A stretch of 64,000 nucleotides of DNA from Streptomyces fulvorobeus (GTDB taxonomy: Bacteria > Actinomycetota > Actinomycetes > Streptomycetales > Streptomycetaceae): the NCBI RefSeq assembly GCF_013167895.1, contig NZ_BLWC01000001.1, positions 4,278,001 to 4,342,000 on the forward strand. The letters run 5' to 3'. The translations under genes and the position numbers were made by a program. A model generated the notes under the pieces. That model was not told where the DNA came from and searched no databases. It was given only the letters and a program-made list of their open reading frames with translations. Positions within the stretch are counted from its first letter, which is position 1. The number at the start of each line of letters is the position of its first letter. Shown here piece by piece: positions 32,234 to 41,046 of this stretch.

Positions 32234-33835
32234 ATGGATGCTTTGCCGCTGGTGGCGCTGGTCGCGGCCAGTGCGGCGGTGGCGGGGGCCGCGCGCAGGA
32301 CCCCCGTGCCCGCCCCGCTGCTGCTGGTCGCCGCGGGGCTGCTGGCCTCGTACCTGCCCGGTGTGCCGACGTACACCCTGGACGCGCACATCGTGCTGCC
32401 GCTGCTCCTGCCGCCGCTGCTCCACACGGCGGCGGTGGACAGCTCGTACCTCGATCTGCGGGCCAACGTCCGGCCGATCGCCCTCCTGTCGGTCGGGTAC
32501 GTGCTCTTCGCGACCCTCGCGGTCGGATGGCTGGCCTATCTGCTGGTTCCCGGCCTGCCGCTGACCGCCGCCCTGGTGCTCGGGGCGGTGATCGCCCCGC
32601 CGGACGCCGTCACGGCCGCCGCGATCGCGCGGAGGGTGGGGCTGCCCGGCCGGGTGACGACGATCCTGCAGGGCGAGTCCCTGGTGAACGACGCCACCGC
32701 GATCACCGCCTTCAAGGTCGCCCTCGCGGCGGCCGTCGGCGCGGGCGTCAGCTGGGGCGCCGGGATCGGTGAGTTCCTGCTGGCCGCGGTCGGCGGCGTC
32801 GCTGTCGGACTCCTGCTCATGGTGCCGCTGCACTGGCTCCGCACGCACCTCAGGGAAGCGCTCCTGCAGAACACGCTGTCCCTGCTGATCCCCTTCGTGG
32901 CGTACGCGGCGGCGGAGCGGGTGCACGCCTCCGGGGTGCTCGCGGTCGTCGTCGTCGCGCTGTACCTGGGACACCGCTCCTGGCAGGTCGACTTCGCCAC
33001 CCGGCTCCAGGAGGCCGCGGTCTGGAAGATGGTCGCCTTCGTCCTGGAGTCCGCGGTCTTCGCCCTCATCGGGCTGCAACTGCCCTTCGTACTGAAGGGC
33101 CTCGGAACGTACGGCGTGGGAGAGGCGCTCTGGTACGCGTTCGCGGTCTTCGTCGCGGTCGTCGTGGTGCGGTTCGTCTGGGTCTATCCGGCCACCTATG
33201 TGCCGCGATGGCTTTTCAGGCGCATCAGGGAGCGGGAACCCGGGACCGACTGGACCGCGCCCCTGATCGTCGGCTGGGCGGGGATGCGGGGCGTCGTCTC
33301 CCTCGCCATCGCCTTCTCCATCCCGATGGCCATGGACGACGGGGAGGACTTCCCCGCCCGCAACCTGGTGCTCTTTTTGACCTTCACGACCGTGATCGGC
33401 ACGCTGGTGATCCAGGGGCTGACCCTGCCGCTCCTGGTACGCGTACTGAAGCTCCCGGGGCGGGACCCGCGCGCGGACACGCTGGCCGAGGCCCAGGCCC
33501 AGAGCCAGGCGTCCGCGGCCGCCGAGGCACGTCTGACGGAACTGCTCGCCGACCGGCACAACAGCCTGCCCGAGCCGCTCGCCGACCGGCTGCGGGCGGT
33601 CCTTGAGCGCCGCCGCAACGCCGTCTGGGAGCGGCTCGGCGCGGCCGACCCGGTCACCGGGGAGTCGGCGGACGACACCTACCGGCGGCTCGCACGCGAG
33701 ATGATCGCAGCCGAGCGCGAGGTCTTCGTCCGGCTGCGGGACGAGCGGCGCATCGACGACGAGATGCTGCGGACGCTGCTGCGCCGGCTCGACCTGGAGG
33801 AGGCGGCGGCCTACCGGGAGACGGACGACGCGTAG
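32234..33835 (+). CDS. Na+/H+ antiporter, CPA1 family (NhaP/NHE type)
   Basis: A 533-residue membrane protein with about 12 helices (1-410) and a charged cytoplasmic tail (about 420-533). The transport core APPDAV (about 119-124) and ESLVNDATAI (about 147-156) hold the conserved acidic residues of CPA1 exchangers. GMRGVVSLAIAFS is the usual helix near residue 355. It exports Na+ (or K+) against H+ and supports pH and salt homeostasis, which fits its position beside the sigH stress locus. Confidence 0.93.
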   Translation: MDALPLVALVAASAAVAGAARRTPVPAPLLLVAAGLLASYLPGVPTYTLDAHIVLPLLLPPLLHTAAVDSSYLDLRANVRPIALLSVGYVLFATLAVGWLAYLLVPGLPLTAALVLGAVIAPPDAVTAAAIARRVGLPGRVTTILQGESLVNDATAITAFKVALAAAVGAGVSWGAGIGEFLLAAVGGVAVGLLLMVPLHWLRTHLREALLQNTLSLLIPFVAYAAAERVHASGVLAVVVVALYLGHRSWQVDFATRLQEAAVWKMVAFVLESAVFALIGLQLPFVLKGLGTYGVGEALWYAFAVFVAVVVVRFVWVYPATYVPRWLFRRIREREPGTDWTAPLIVGWAGMRGVVSLAIAFSIPMAMDDGEDFPARNLVLFLTFTTVIGTLVIQGLTLPLLVRVLKLPGRDPRADTLAEAQAQSQASAAAEARLTELLADRHNSLPEPLADRLRAVLERRRNAVWERLGAADPVTGESADDTYRRLAREMIAAEREVFVRLRDERRIDDEMLRTLLRRLDLEEAAAYRETDDA

Positions 33836-33856
33836 GGTCCGCGTCCGCCGCGGCCC

Positions 33857-34657
33857 TCACAGCGGCAGGGCGGGCTCCGAGGCGAAGGCCCGGTGCAGGT
33901 GGCTGACGAAGAGCGGGGCTTCCGGGAGGGCGGCCGGGCCGATGCGGCGTACCGGGACGCCCGGGGACCAGGAGTTCATGACGACCGCTCCGGCCAGCGC
34001 GGGCAGGTCGCCGAGGGAGATCTCAGCGCTGCGCTGGGGGACACCGAGGTGGTCCAGCCGGCGGCGGACGACGCCCATCGTCGTACCCGTCAGCATCGCG
34101 GCGACGGGCCACACCACGCTGTCGCCGTCCCAGAAGGCCAGATTCCAGATCGTCGCCTCGCTCAGCCGCCCCCGCCGGTCGAGGAACGCGGCGTCGTCGA
34201 AGCCCTCCGCGACGGCCTGGCGCAGGCGGTAGGTCTTGGCCACCTCGCCGACGTGCTTCACACCCGGCAGCTCCCGTTCGTGCTCGACCGCCGCCAGGGA
34301 CAGCGGACCCCCGGGGCCGGTGGCCGGGGGTCCCGTACGGATCAGCATCCCGGGCTCCACCTCCGGTCCGGCCACGGTGAACTCGCCCGCCGGGGAGTAC
34401 ACCGCGGCCGTCAGCGAGACGTCGGCGGGACCGGCCCGCAGCGCCGTCCGCAGGTAGGAGCGGACCCGGTCGTCGGGCAGCGCACGCCCGAACATCTCCA
34501 GGGAGGCGGACCGCAGCCGCTCCAGGTGAAGGTCGAGGCCCCGTACCCGGCCGTCCCTGACCTGTACGGCGGTGAAGTGGGCGTAACCGGCGAAGGCGAG
34601 CGGCGCGAGCTCGTCGGCGGTCGCGGCCACACCGTTGCGTTGGACGACGAAGGGCAT
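33857..34657 (-). CDS. Class IV PLP aminotransferase/lyase family protein
   Basis: A 266-residue fold-type IV PLP enzyme (branched-chain aminotransferase, D-amino acid transaminase or aminodeoxychorismate lyase family). The Schiff-base lysine is probably in GVKHVG (about 133-138). LSEATIWNLAF and TGTTMGVVRRR provide cofactor-phosphate contacts. Substrate class cannot be settled. Its promoter is overlapped by a MerR-type operator, so the divergent MerR regulator probably controls it. Confidence 0.85.
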   Translation of the reverse strand: MPFVVQRNGVAATADELAPLAFAGYAHFTAVQVRDGRVRGLDLHLERLRSASLEMFGRALPDDRVRSYLRTALRAGPADVSLTAAVYSPAGEFTVAGPEVEPGMLIRTGPPATGPGGPLSLAAVEHERELPGVKHVGEVAKTYRLRQAVAEGFDDAAFLDRRGRLSEATIWNLAFWDGDSVVWPVAAMLTGTTMGVVRRRLDHLGVPQRSAEISLGDLPALAGAVVMNSWSPGVPVRRIGPAALPEAPLFVSHLHRAFASEPALPL

Positions 34658-34733
34658 GGGGCATCACTCCAGCATCAGCGAGTACCGGCCGGTGTCCGGG
34701 GGCTCCCGGGCGTGGTGGTCTTTCGGTGGGGTG

Positions 34734-34766
34734 ACGCTAGGGCTTGACACCGGTGCGAAGGTCAAG
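34734..34766 (-). promoter_or_regulatory. MerR-type promoter/operator between the aminotransferase and merR-like genes
   Basis: On the minus strand, TTGACC (34760-34765) and CTAGCG/TAGCGT are 19-20 bases apart, the long spacer typical of MerR-activated promoters. The dyad CTTGAC-N12-GTCAAG (34743-34766) overlaps the -35 and spacer. This places MerR control on the aminotransferase gene. Confidence 0.6.
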
Positions 34767-34795
34767 ACGCGAGGGCGAAGGGACGGCGGGGCAGG

Positions 34796-35176
34796 ATGCT
34801 GATCGGGGAGTTGTCCCGGCGTACCGGGGTCAAGGCGCGGCTGCTGCGGTACTACGAGGCACAGGGCCTCCTGGACGCCCGGCGGGAGCCGAACGGCTAC
34901 CGGGACTACGACGAGGACGCCGTGGTCACCGTGTCGCGCGTGCGGGCCCTGCTGGAGGCGGGCCTGTCCACGGAGGTGATCCGCTCGGTGCTGCCGTGCG
35001 TCCGGGGCGAGGTGCGGGGGGCGCCGGAGTTCGACTGGTGCGCCGACCTGCGGGGCATCCTCCAGGGCGAGGTGACGGCCATGGACGAGCACATCGAGAG
35101 TCTCCGGCGCACCCGGACCACTCTCACCGGCTACCTGGCGCGGTCGCCCGCCGGGCCTGCCGGCAGCCCCGGGTGA
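34796..35176 (+). CDS. MerR-family transcriptional regulator
   Basis: A 126-residue MerR protein. The winged helix (IGELSRRTGVKARLLRYYE, RREPNGYRDYDEDAV, by position 2-60) and a dimerising coiled-coil (about 85-118) are present. Two cysteines (about 68 and 82) could sense metal or oxidation but do not form a known metal-site pattern. The ATG has GGGCAGG upstream. It is divergent from the class IV PLP enzyme, its likely target. Confidence 0.9.
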   Translation: MLIGELSRRTGVKARLLRYYEAQGLLDARREPNGYRDYDEDAVVTVSRVRALLEAGLSTEVIRSVLPCVRGEVRGAPEFDWCADLRGILQGEVTAMDEHIESLRRTRTTLTGYLARSPAGPAGSPG

Positions 35177-35185
35177 GCAACGCCC

Positions 35186-36079
35186 CTAGGGGGGCGTTCC
35201 CGTGACGACGGCCGCCACGCGGGTCCCCGGGGCGAACGCGCCCTCCCCGGTGAGCGTGGTCAGCGCGTACAGGAGCTTGGCCACGTAGAGCCGCTCGACG
35301 GGCAGCCCGTGCCGGTCCTCGAAGTCGTCGGCGAAGGCGTGCAGTTCGGGGGGCGTACGGGCGTAGCCGCCGAAGTGGAACCGCTCGTCCAGCGACCACC
35401 GCCCCGCCGGGCCGCCGAACGCCTCCCGCTGCAACTCCCTCACCGCGGCGCCGAGGAAGCCGCCGCGCAGGACCGGCACGCCCAGGGCGCGCTGCCCGGG
35501 GCCCAGACCGGCGGCGAGGCCGGCGAGGGTCCCGCCGGTCCCGCAGGCGACCGCTGCCACGTCGGCCCGGCCGCGCAGTTCGCGCCCGAGCTCTGTGCAG
35601 CCCTGTGCGGCCAGCGCGTTGCTGCCGCCCTCCGGGATGACCTCGCACTCCCCGAAGAGGCTCAGCAGCCCGCTCAGGACGTCTGGATCGCTCTTCGAGC
35701 GGTACGTGGCCCGGTCCACGAAGTGCAGCCGCATACCGTCGGCCGCGCACCGCGCGAGCGAGGGGTTGAGCGGCCGGTGCGCCAGCTCGTCGCCGCGCAC
35801 GACGCCGACGGTGGGGAAGCCGAGCAGCCGGCCGGCGGCGGCCGTGGCGCGCAGGTGGTTTGAGTAGGCGCCTCCGAAGGTCAGCACGGCGCGGCCCCCG
35901 GCGGCGGCGAGGTTCAGGGAGAGCTTGCGCCATTTGTTGCCCGGCAGGTCCGGGTGGATCAGGTCATCGCGCTTGAGCAGCAGTCGTACGCCCCGGCGCG
36001 CGAAGCGCTCGTCATCGGCCGGCTGGAGCGGCGAGGGGAGAGTGGGCCGCAGCCGGGGCGCGGGGGGTTCGTGGTGCAC
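35186..36079 (-). CDS. ACC deaminase/D-cysteine desulfhydrase family PLP enzyme
   Basis: A 297-residue fold-type II PLP protein. LLLKRDDLIHPDLPGNKWRKL (about 33-53; Lys of NKWRK forms the Schiff base) and GGAYSNHLRA are family motifs; CGTGGTLAG binds the cofactor phosphate. Members act as 1-aminocyclopropane-1-carboxylate deaminases or D-cysteine desulfhydrases, and many actinobacterial members are untested. The residues deciding the substrate are not resolved here. It ends ten bases from the merR-like stop. Confidence 0.88.
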   Translation of the reverse strand: MHHEPPAPRLRPTLPSPLQPADDERFARRGVRLLLKRDDLIHPDLPGNKWRKLSLNLAAAGGRAVLTFGGAYSNHLRATAAAGRLLGFPTVGVVRGDELAHRPLNPSLARCAADGMRLHFVDRATYRSKSDPDVLSGLLSLFGECEVIPEGGSNALAAQGCTELGRELRGRADVAAVACGTGGTLAGLAAGLGPGQRALGVPVLRGGFLGAAVRELQREAFGGPAGRWSLDERFHFGGYARTPPELHAFADDFEDRHGLPVERLYVAKLLYALTTLTGEGAFAPGTRVAAVVTGTPP

Positions 36080-36101
36080 GTACGCAGTGTCCCGCAGCGG
36101 G

Positions 36102-36692
36102 TTACTTGAGGCGCTCGTGGATACGGGCCCGCATGGAGGTCATGGAGAAGCCGCGCGGGTCGACCTTGCCCGGCTGCCACTCCCGGTGGCCGATCACGGA
36201 CGGGGCGCCCCAGCGGTGATGGCGGCAGACCGCGGCCGCCGCCCGCTCGATCGCTTCGAGCTGGACGTCGGGCCACGGGTCCTCGCCGTCGCCGAGGTTC
36301 TCGCACTCGAACCCGTAGAAGTGCCGGTTCCCGTCCGTGTTGGCCTCGTTGTCCGCGGGCAGGCGCCGCTCCGCGATCACCGCGCGCAGGACCTCGTCGT
36401 CGCCGTACCCGGCGTGGTTGGTGCGGCCGTAGCCGACCAGGTGGACGCGGCCGTCCTTGGCGATCACACCGTGGCAGAGCGGACCCGGGAGGTTCGAGTA
36501 GCCGTCCCGGCAGAGCGTGACGGTCCGGGCCGTGCCCCTGGTCACGGTGTGGTGGACCATCACGCCGTGCACCGGGCCCCACGGGCCCCTGTGGTTGCGG
36601 TTGTGGGTACGCCAGTCGCCGACCTGGACGACGGTGAGTCCCTCGTCCCTGAGGGTGTCGAGGAATCTGCTCGCGGACATGGGTGATGACAT
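36102..36692 (-). CDS. N-acetylmuramoyl-L-alanine amidase (Amidase_2 family)
   Basis: A 196-residue amidase domain without a signal peptide. Zinc ligands are expected at VHHTVT (about 46-51) and GHREWQPGKVDP (about 168-179). GFECEN contributes the catalytic region. It would cleave the amide between MurNAc and L-Ala. Lack of an obvious export signal suggests either cytoplasmic recycling or non-classical release. An ATG four codons in is a possible start. Confidence 0.88.
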   Translation of the reverse strand: MSSPMSASRFLDTLRDEGLTVVQVGDWRTHNRNHRGPWGPVHGVMVHHTVTRGTARTVTLCRDGYSNLPGPLCHGVIAKDGRVHLVGYGRTNHAGYGDDEVLRAVIAERRLPADNEANTDGNRHFYGFECENLGDGEDPWPDVQLEAIERAAAAVCRHHRWGAPSVIGHREWQPGKVDPRGFSMTSMRARIHERLK

Positions 36693-36944
36693 GGCCGGCT
36701 CCTTTGGTGCGTGCGGGAGGAATGCGCTACTCCGCTTCTACCCGGACGGCACCCTCCCGGACCCTCCGTTCGGACGCTGTGCGAGCCGATCCGGACACCC
36801 CGCGCACTCCGCCACGCGTCGGCCGGGCGAGGCGCCTGCCCCGCTGAAGTCGGATTAGTCGCACTCTTTTGTGTAATGGCGCGCCGACTGCCCTTGCTGA
36901 AAGGCTTTTTCGCACAGGTCAGCCCATATCGAGAGGACCGTCAG

Positions 36945-38351
36945 ATGTCCGTTGGTGAAGAGGTTCGCGACACGCAGGTCCCGCCGCAGCAGAGTCTTGG
37001 CACGGCGGCCGCGCGGAACCTCGCGACTACCACCAAGTCCGCGCCGCAGATGCAGGCGATCACCTCGCGGTGGCTGCTGCGCATGCTGCCGTGGGTGCAG
37101 GTACAGGGCGGTACGTACAGGGTGAACCGCCGGCTGAGCTACTCGGTGGGTGACGGCCGTGTGACCTTCGTGCAGACCGGTGACCGGGTCGCGGTGATCC
37201 CGGCCGAGCTCAGCGAGCTGCCCGCGCTGCGCGACTTCGGCGACGAGGAGGTGCTGGCCGAGCTGGCACGGCGCTGCGAACAGCGTGACGCGGGGCCGGG
37301 GGAGGTGCTCGCGGCGGCCGGGGACGCGGCGGACCGCGTCTTCCTGCTCGCGCACGGCAAGGTGGAGAAGATCGGCTCCGGCCCCTACGACGACGAGACC
37401 GAGCTCGGAGTCCTCGCGGACGGTGCCTATTTCGGTGACCACTCCCTGATCGACGGCGACGCCCACTGGGAGTACACGGCCCGCGCGGTCACCGCCTGCA
37501 CCCTGCTCACCCTGCGGCGCTCGGACGTGCTCAACCTCGCGGCCCGCGCCGACTCGCTCCGCGATCACCTGGCGGGACTGCTCTCCATCCCGCACCAGCG
37601 CACCAACAACTACGGCGAGGCGGCGATCGACCTCTCCGCCGGCCATGTCGGGGAGCCCGTCGTCCCGCACACGTTCGTCGACTACGAGTCCGCCCCGCGC
37701 GAGTACGAACTGAGCGTCGCCCAGACCGTGCTGAAGGTCCACAGCCGGGTCGCCGACCTCTACAACCAGCCGATGAACCAGACCGAGCAGCAGCTGCGGC
37801 TCACGGTCGAGGCGCTGCGCGAGCGCCAGGAGCACGAGCTCGTCAACAACCGCGAGTTCGGACTGCTCAGCAACTGCGACTACGGCCAGCGCATCCAGCC
37901 GCACGACGGCACACCGAGCCCCGACGACATGGACGAACTGCTGTCCCGCCGGCGCGGCTCCAAGCTCTTCCTCGCCCACCCGCGGGCCATCGCCGCCTTC
38001 GGCCGCGAGTGCAACAGGCGCGGCCTGATGCCGGAGAGCGTGGAGGTCGGCGGGCATCACGTACCCGCCTGGCGCGGGGTGCCGATCTTCCCGTGCAACA
38101 AGATCCCCGTGACGGACGCCCGCACCACGTCGATCATCTGCATGAGGACCGGTGAGGCCGACCAGGGCGTCATCGGACTCCAGCAGAGCGGCATCCCGGA
38201 CGAGATCGAGCCCAGCCTGTCGGTCCGCTTCATGGGCATCGACGAGCAGGCGATCATCTCGTACCTGGTGACGGCCTACTACTCCGCCGCCATCCTGGTA
38301 CCGGACGCCCTCGGCGTGCTGGAGAACGTCGAGGTCAGCCGCTGGCGGTGA
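36945..38351 (+). CDS. Family 2B encapsulin shell protein with inserted cyclic-nucleotide-binding domain
   Basis: A 468-residue protein. An HK97-type shell core (about 40-95 and 215-468; SRWLLRMLPWVQVQGGTYRVN, by position 41-61) is split by a Crp/Fnr-like cNMP-binding domain (about 95-205; HGKVEKIGS, DGAYFGDHSL). This is the family 2B encapsulin pattern. Shells of this kind self-assemble and load a cargo enzyme. A polyprenyl synthase gene follows. The ATG has GAGAGGACCG upstream. The conserved SIICMRTGE and LVTAYYSAAIL segments lie in the C-terminal shell region. Ligand binding by the insert is untested. Confidence 0.93.
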   Translation: MSVGEEVRDTQVPPQQSLGTAAARNLATTTKSAPQMQAITSRWLLRMLPWVQVQGGTYRVNRRLSYSVGDGRVTFVQTGDRVAVIPAELSELPALRDFGDEEVLAELARRCEQRDAGPGEVLAAAGDAADRVFLLAHGKVEKIGSGPYDDETELGVLADGAYFGDHSLIDGDAHWEYTARAVTACTLLTLRRSDVLNLAARADSLRDHLAGLLSIPHQRTNNYGEAAIDLSAGHVGEPVVPHTFVDYESAPREYELSVAQTVLKVHSRVADLYNQPMNQTEQQLRLTVEALRERQEHELVNNREFGLLSNCDYGQRIQPHDGTPSPDDMDELLSRRRGSKLFLAHPRAIAAFGRECNRRGLMPESVEVGGHHVPAWRGVPIFPCNKIPVTDARTTSIICMRTGEADQGVIGLQQSGIPDEIEPSLSVRFMGIDEQAIISYLVTAYYSAAILVPDALGVLENVEVSRWR

Positions 38352-38358
38352 CTCTGCG

Positions 38359-38388
38359 GAGTGCCCGGACGGGGGCGTCCGGGCACTC
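38359..38388 (+). terminator. First hairpin after the encapsulin gene
   Basis: A perfect 13-base stem (GAGTGCCCGGACG and complement) with a 4-base loop starts seven bases after the stop. Confidence 0.65.
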
Positions 38389-38413
38389 CACCCCGCCACA
38401 CCTCACACATGCG

Positions 38414-38451
38414 CCGGGGTGCCCGGCCGCGGCGGCGGCCGGGCACCCCGG
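38414..38451 (+). terminator. Second hairpin before the polyprenyl synthase
   Basis: A perfect 16-base stem (CCGGGGTGCCCGGCCG and complement) with a 6-base loop. With the first hairpin it may separate shell and cargo transcripts or set their ratio. Confidence 0.65.
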
Positions 38452-38484
38452 TGGAGCCCGACGGGCGACTCAAGAGGAGAGACC

Positions 38485-39532
38485 GTGACCATGACGAGTA
38501 CGGACGCCGCGACGGAAGGCCATGAGGCCGATGTCCTCCTGGAGCGCACCCGGAGCGCCGTCGATCCGCAGCTGCGCGCAGCCGTCGAGTCGCTGCCCGG
38601 AGGCATGCGACGGGTCGCGATGTACCACTTCGGCTGGCAGAACGCGGACGGCAGCCCCGCATCGGGGCAGGCGGGCAAGGCCGTCAGGCCCGCGCTCGTC
38701 CTGGCCGCCGCCCGCGCGGCGGGAGGGGACCCGGAGCGCGCGGTGAGAGCCGCTGTCGCCGTGGAACTGGCGCACAACTTCACCCTGCTCCACGACGACG
38801 TGATCGACGAGGACGCCACCCGCCGCCACCGGCCCACGGCCTGGGCGGTCTTCGGCATCCCGGACGCCGTCATCACGGGTGACGCCATGCTCGCCCTCGC
38901 CCAGCGGCTGCTCGCCGAGGACCCGCACCCGGCCGCGGCGAGGGCATCGGCGCGGCTCTCCACCTGCGTCATCGAGCTCTGCGCCGGCCAGCAGGCCGAC
39001 TGCGCCTTCGAGGAGCGCGGGCCGGACGACGTCTCGCTGGACGAGTGCCTCACCATGGCGATGGCCAAGACGGGCGCCCTGCTCGGCTGCGCCTGCGCCC
39101 TCGGCGCCCTCTACGCGGGCGCGGACGAGCGGTCGGTCGACGCCATGGACGGCTTCGGCCGCGAGGCCGGCCTCGCCTTCCAGCTGATCGACGACCTGAT
39201 CGGCATCTGGGGGACACGGCCCGTACGGGCAAACCGGTCGGCGCGGACCTGGCCACGCACAAGAAGTCACTGCCGGTGGTGGCCGCGCTCACCTCCGGCA
39301 CCCCGGCCGCCGCCGAGCTGGCCGCCCTCTACAAAGGGCCCATGACGACGCCGGGCGAGGTGAGCCGGGCCGCCGACGCGGTGGACCGGGCGGGCGGGCG
39401 GGACTGGGCGCAGGTCTGCGCGGGCGACCGGATGGCGCGTGCCGTCCACCATCTCTCCCGGGCCGTGCCCGATCTGGCCTCGGCCGGGACCTGCTGGCCC
39501 TCGCCGAGTTCGTCACCCGCCGCGACCACTGA
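38485..39532 (+). pseudogene. Polyprenyl synthase (putative encapsulin cargo), interrupted by two apparent frameshifts
   Basis: The rejoined product is about 350 residues. GxHDDVIDED (first Asp-rich motif, DDxxD) is intact, and QLIDDLIGIWG marks the second. The frame breaks at 39209-39213, where five Gs should be six, and at 39486-39488, where three Gs should be four; then GDLLALAEFVTRRDH and a stop at 39532 complete the enzyme. Without repair the protein ends at 39345. Family 2B encapsulins often sit beside such isoprenoid synthases as cargo, so a geranyl- or farnesyl-type diphosphate synthase role is inferred. Sequencing error is a real alternative. Confidence 0.85.
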
Positions 39533-39611
39533 CCTCCCGCGGACCGCCACCCCGGCCAACCCTAGGATTCCGCACGATGGTTGAGGTCGCGTGGAGGAGC
39601 GGGAGCAGGGC

Positions 39612-40206
39612 ATGGATGTACGCATACGGCAGGCGGACCAGCGGGACCGGGACCAGGTCGTGAGAATCCTGGACGAGGCGTTCCACGACGACCCGGTGAG
39701 CAGCTGGATCTTCCCGGACGAGGCACACCGCCGCGCCGTCCACGGCAAGTTCCTCGGCGTCTTCGTCGATGTCGCGCTGGCCGAGGGCCGCATCGACCTG
39801 CTGGAGGACGGCACGGCCACAGCCCTGTGGCTTCCCGTGCCCGCGGGGGCCCGAGGAGGAGGACCCCACCCCCGCGCTGATGAGGGAGACCGCGGACCCG
39901 GGCAACGAGCGGGCCGAACTGGTGGGGAGGCTGACGGGCGCCGTCCACCCGCACGACCGCGCCCACGAGTACCTGCTGATGATCGGGGTGCCCCCCGAGC
40001 GCCAAGGGGAAGGGCTCGGGGCGGCACTGATCGACGAGGTCCTCCAGCGGTGTGACCGTGAGGGCGTCCCGGCCTATCTGGAGGCGAGCAACGAGCGGAG
40101 CCGCGGACTCTACGAGCGGCTGGGGTTCACGTTCATGGGCCGAACGGTCGATCTGCCGGACGGGCCCTCGATGTGGCCCATGTGGCGTGAACCCCGGTCG
40201 TCCTGA
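39612..40206 (+). pseudogene. GNAT-family N-acetyltransferase, interrupted by one apparent frameshift
   Basis: The product would be about 198 residues. It begins MDVRIRQADQRDRDQVVRIL (about 1-20), with the acetyl-CoA loop ERQGEGLGAALI and a terminal beta-bulge (GLYERLGF). An extra G in the five-G run at 39846-39850 shifts the frame; removing it gives PAGPEEEDPTPALMRE. The ATG has GGAG ten bases upstream. Substrate unknown. The gene is likely functional if the indel is a sequencing error. Confidence 0.82.
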
Positions 40207-40308
40207 GGACGGTACGGCCGCGGCGGCCGTACCGCGGGCAGGTGCGGCCGGGAACGAAGCGCAGGGTGCCACCGAAGGACGTGCGGATACGGGCTACAGT
40301 CCCTGCTC

Positions 40309-40977
40309 ATGACAGATGAGTCGTGGGCAGGCTGGTACCGGGACCGTCATGGTTCCGTCCCCGTCGCTCTCACCACGGACGGACAGCAACTCCGTATCCG
40401 GATCAGAGACGTCGACTTCGAGGGCGAGAGCTTCGACGGCCTGGGCCCCGTGGCCGGTGTGCCGCCGGAGGGCGCGCAGTTCGTCCTGGCGGACGGCGTA
40501 CTCGACGACTGCGTGCTGGAGTGGGACCTCCCGCTGCCGGTCCTCGTCGCCGGCGCGGCCCGCAAGGCCACGCTCAGCTGCCTGCTGTCGCTGCGCCGCG
40601 CCGACCCGGACCTGGCGCTCGCACTCCATCTGGACGGCGCCTCGTACGAATCGGAGCGCGCGGCGGGCGACTTCGCGGCGGCCCTGGCCACCATTCAGCG
40701 CATCCTCCCGGCCGGCATCCGCCTGCAGACCTGCATCGCCTGCGCGTTCTCCGACTACTTCCCGGTCCCGGTCCGCGGGCTCTCCGGGGCGCTCGCCTGC
40801 TTCCGTGGGGCCAAGGACGCGTACCGGACGGCCGCCGACGGCAGTGATGTCGCCGAACTGTGGGAACGCCGCAGCGGTTTCGTCCAGGAGATCTGGAGCT
40901 GCGGGGAGTTCGAACCACGGCCGGCGCGGGGGGCGGGGACCGGCCACCGGGGCGCGTTCCCCCTCGAACACGCCTGA
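40309..40977 (+). CDS. Conserved hypothetical protein (DUF6304-like)
   Basis: A 222-residue soluble, acidic protein. No catalytic motif was recognised. Landmarks are ESWAGWYRDRHG at the start, a YESERAAGDF segment, a cysteine pair in QTCIACAFSDYFP (about 145) and RGLSGALACFRGAKDAY. It resembles proteins annotated DUF6304 in Streptomyces, which have no known role. A TACAGT element lies eight bases before the ATG, so it may be leaderless. Confidence 0.72.
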   Translation: MTDESWAGWYRDRHGSVPVALTTDGQQLRIRIRDVDFEGESFDGLGPVAGVPPEGAQFVLADGVLDDCVLEWDLPLPVLVAGAARKATLSCLLSLRRADPDLALALHLDGASYESERAAGDFAAALATIQRILPAGIRLQTCIACAFSDYFPVPVRGLSGALACFRGAKDAYRTAADGSDVAELWERRSGFVQEIWSCGEFEPRPARGAGTGHRGAFPLEHA

Positions 40978-41046
40978 CCCACCGCCGCGTGCGGGGCCGC
41001 TCCCGGCCGGGAGCGGCCCCGCACGTCGTGGCCGCGCGGATACCCC

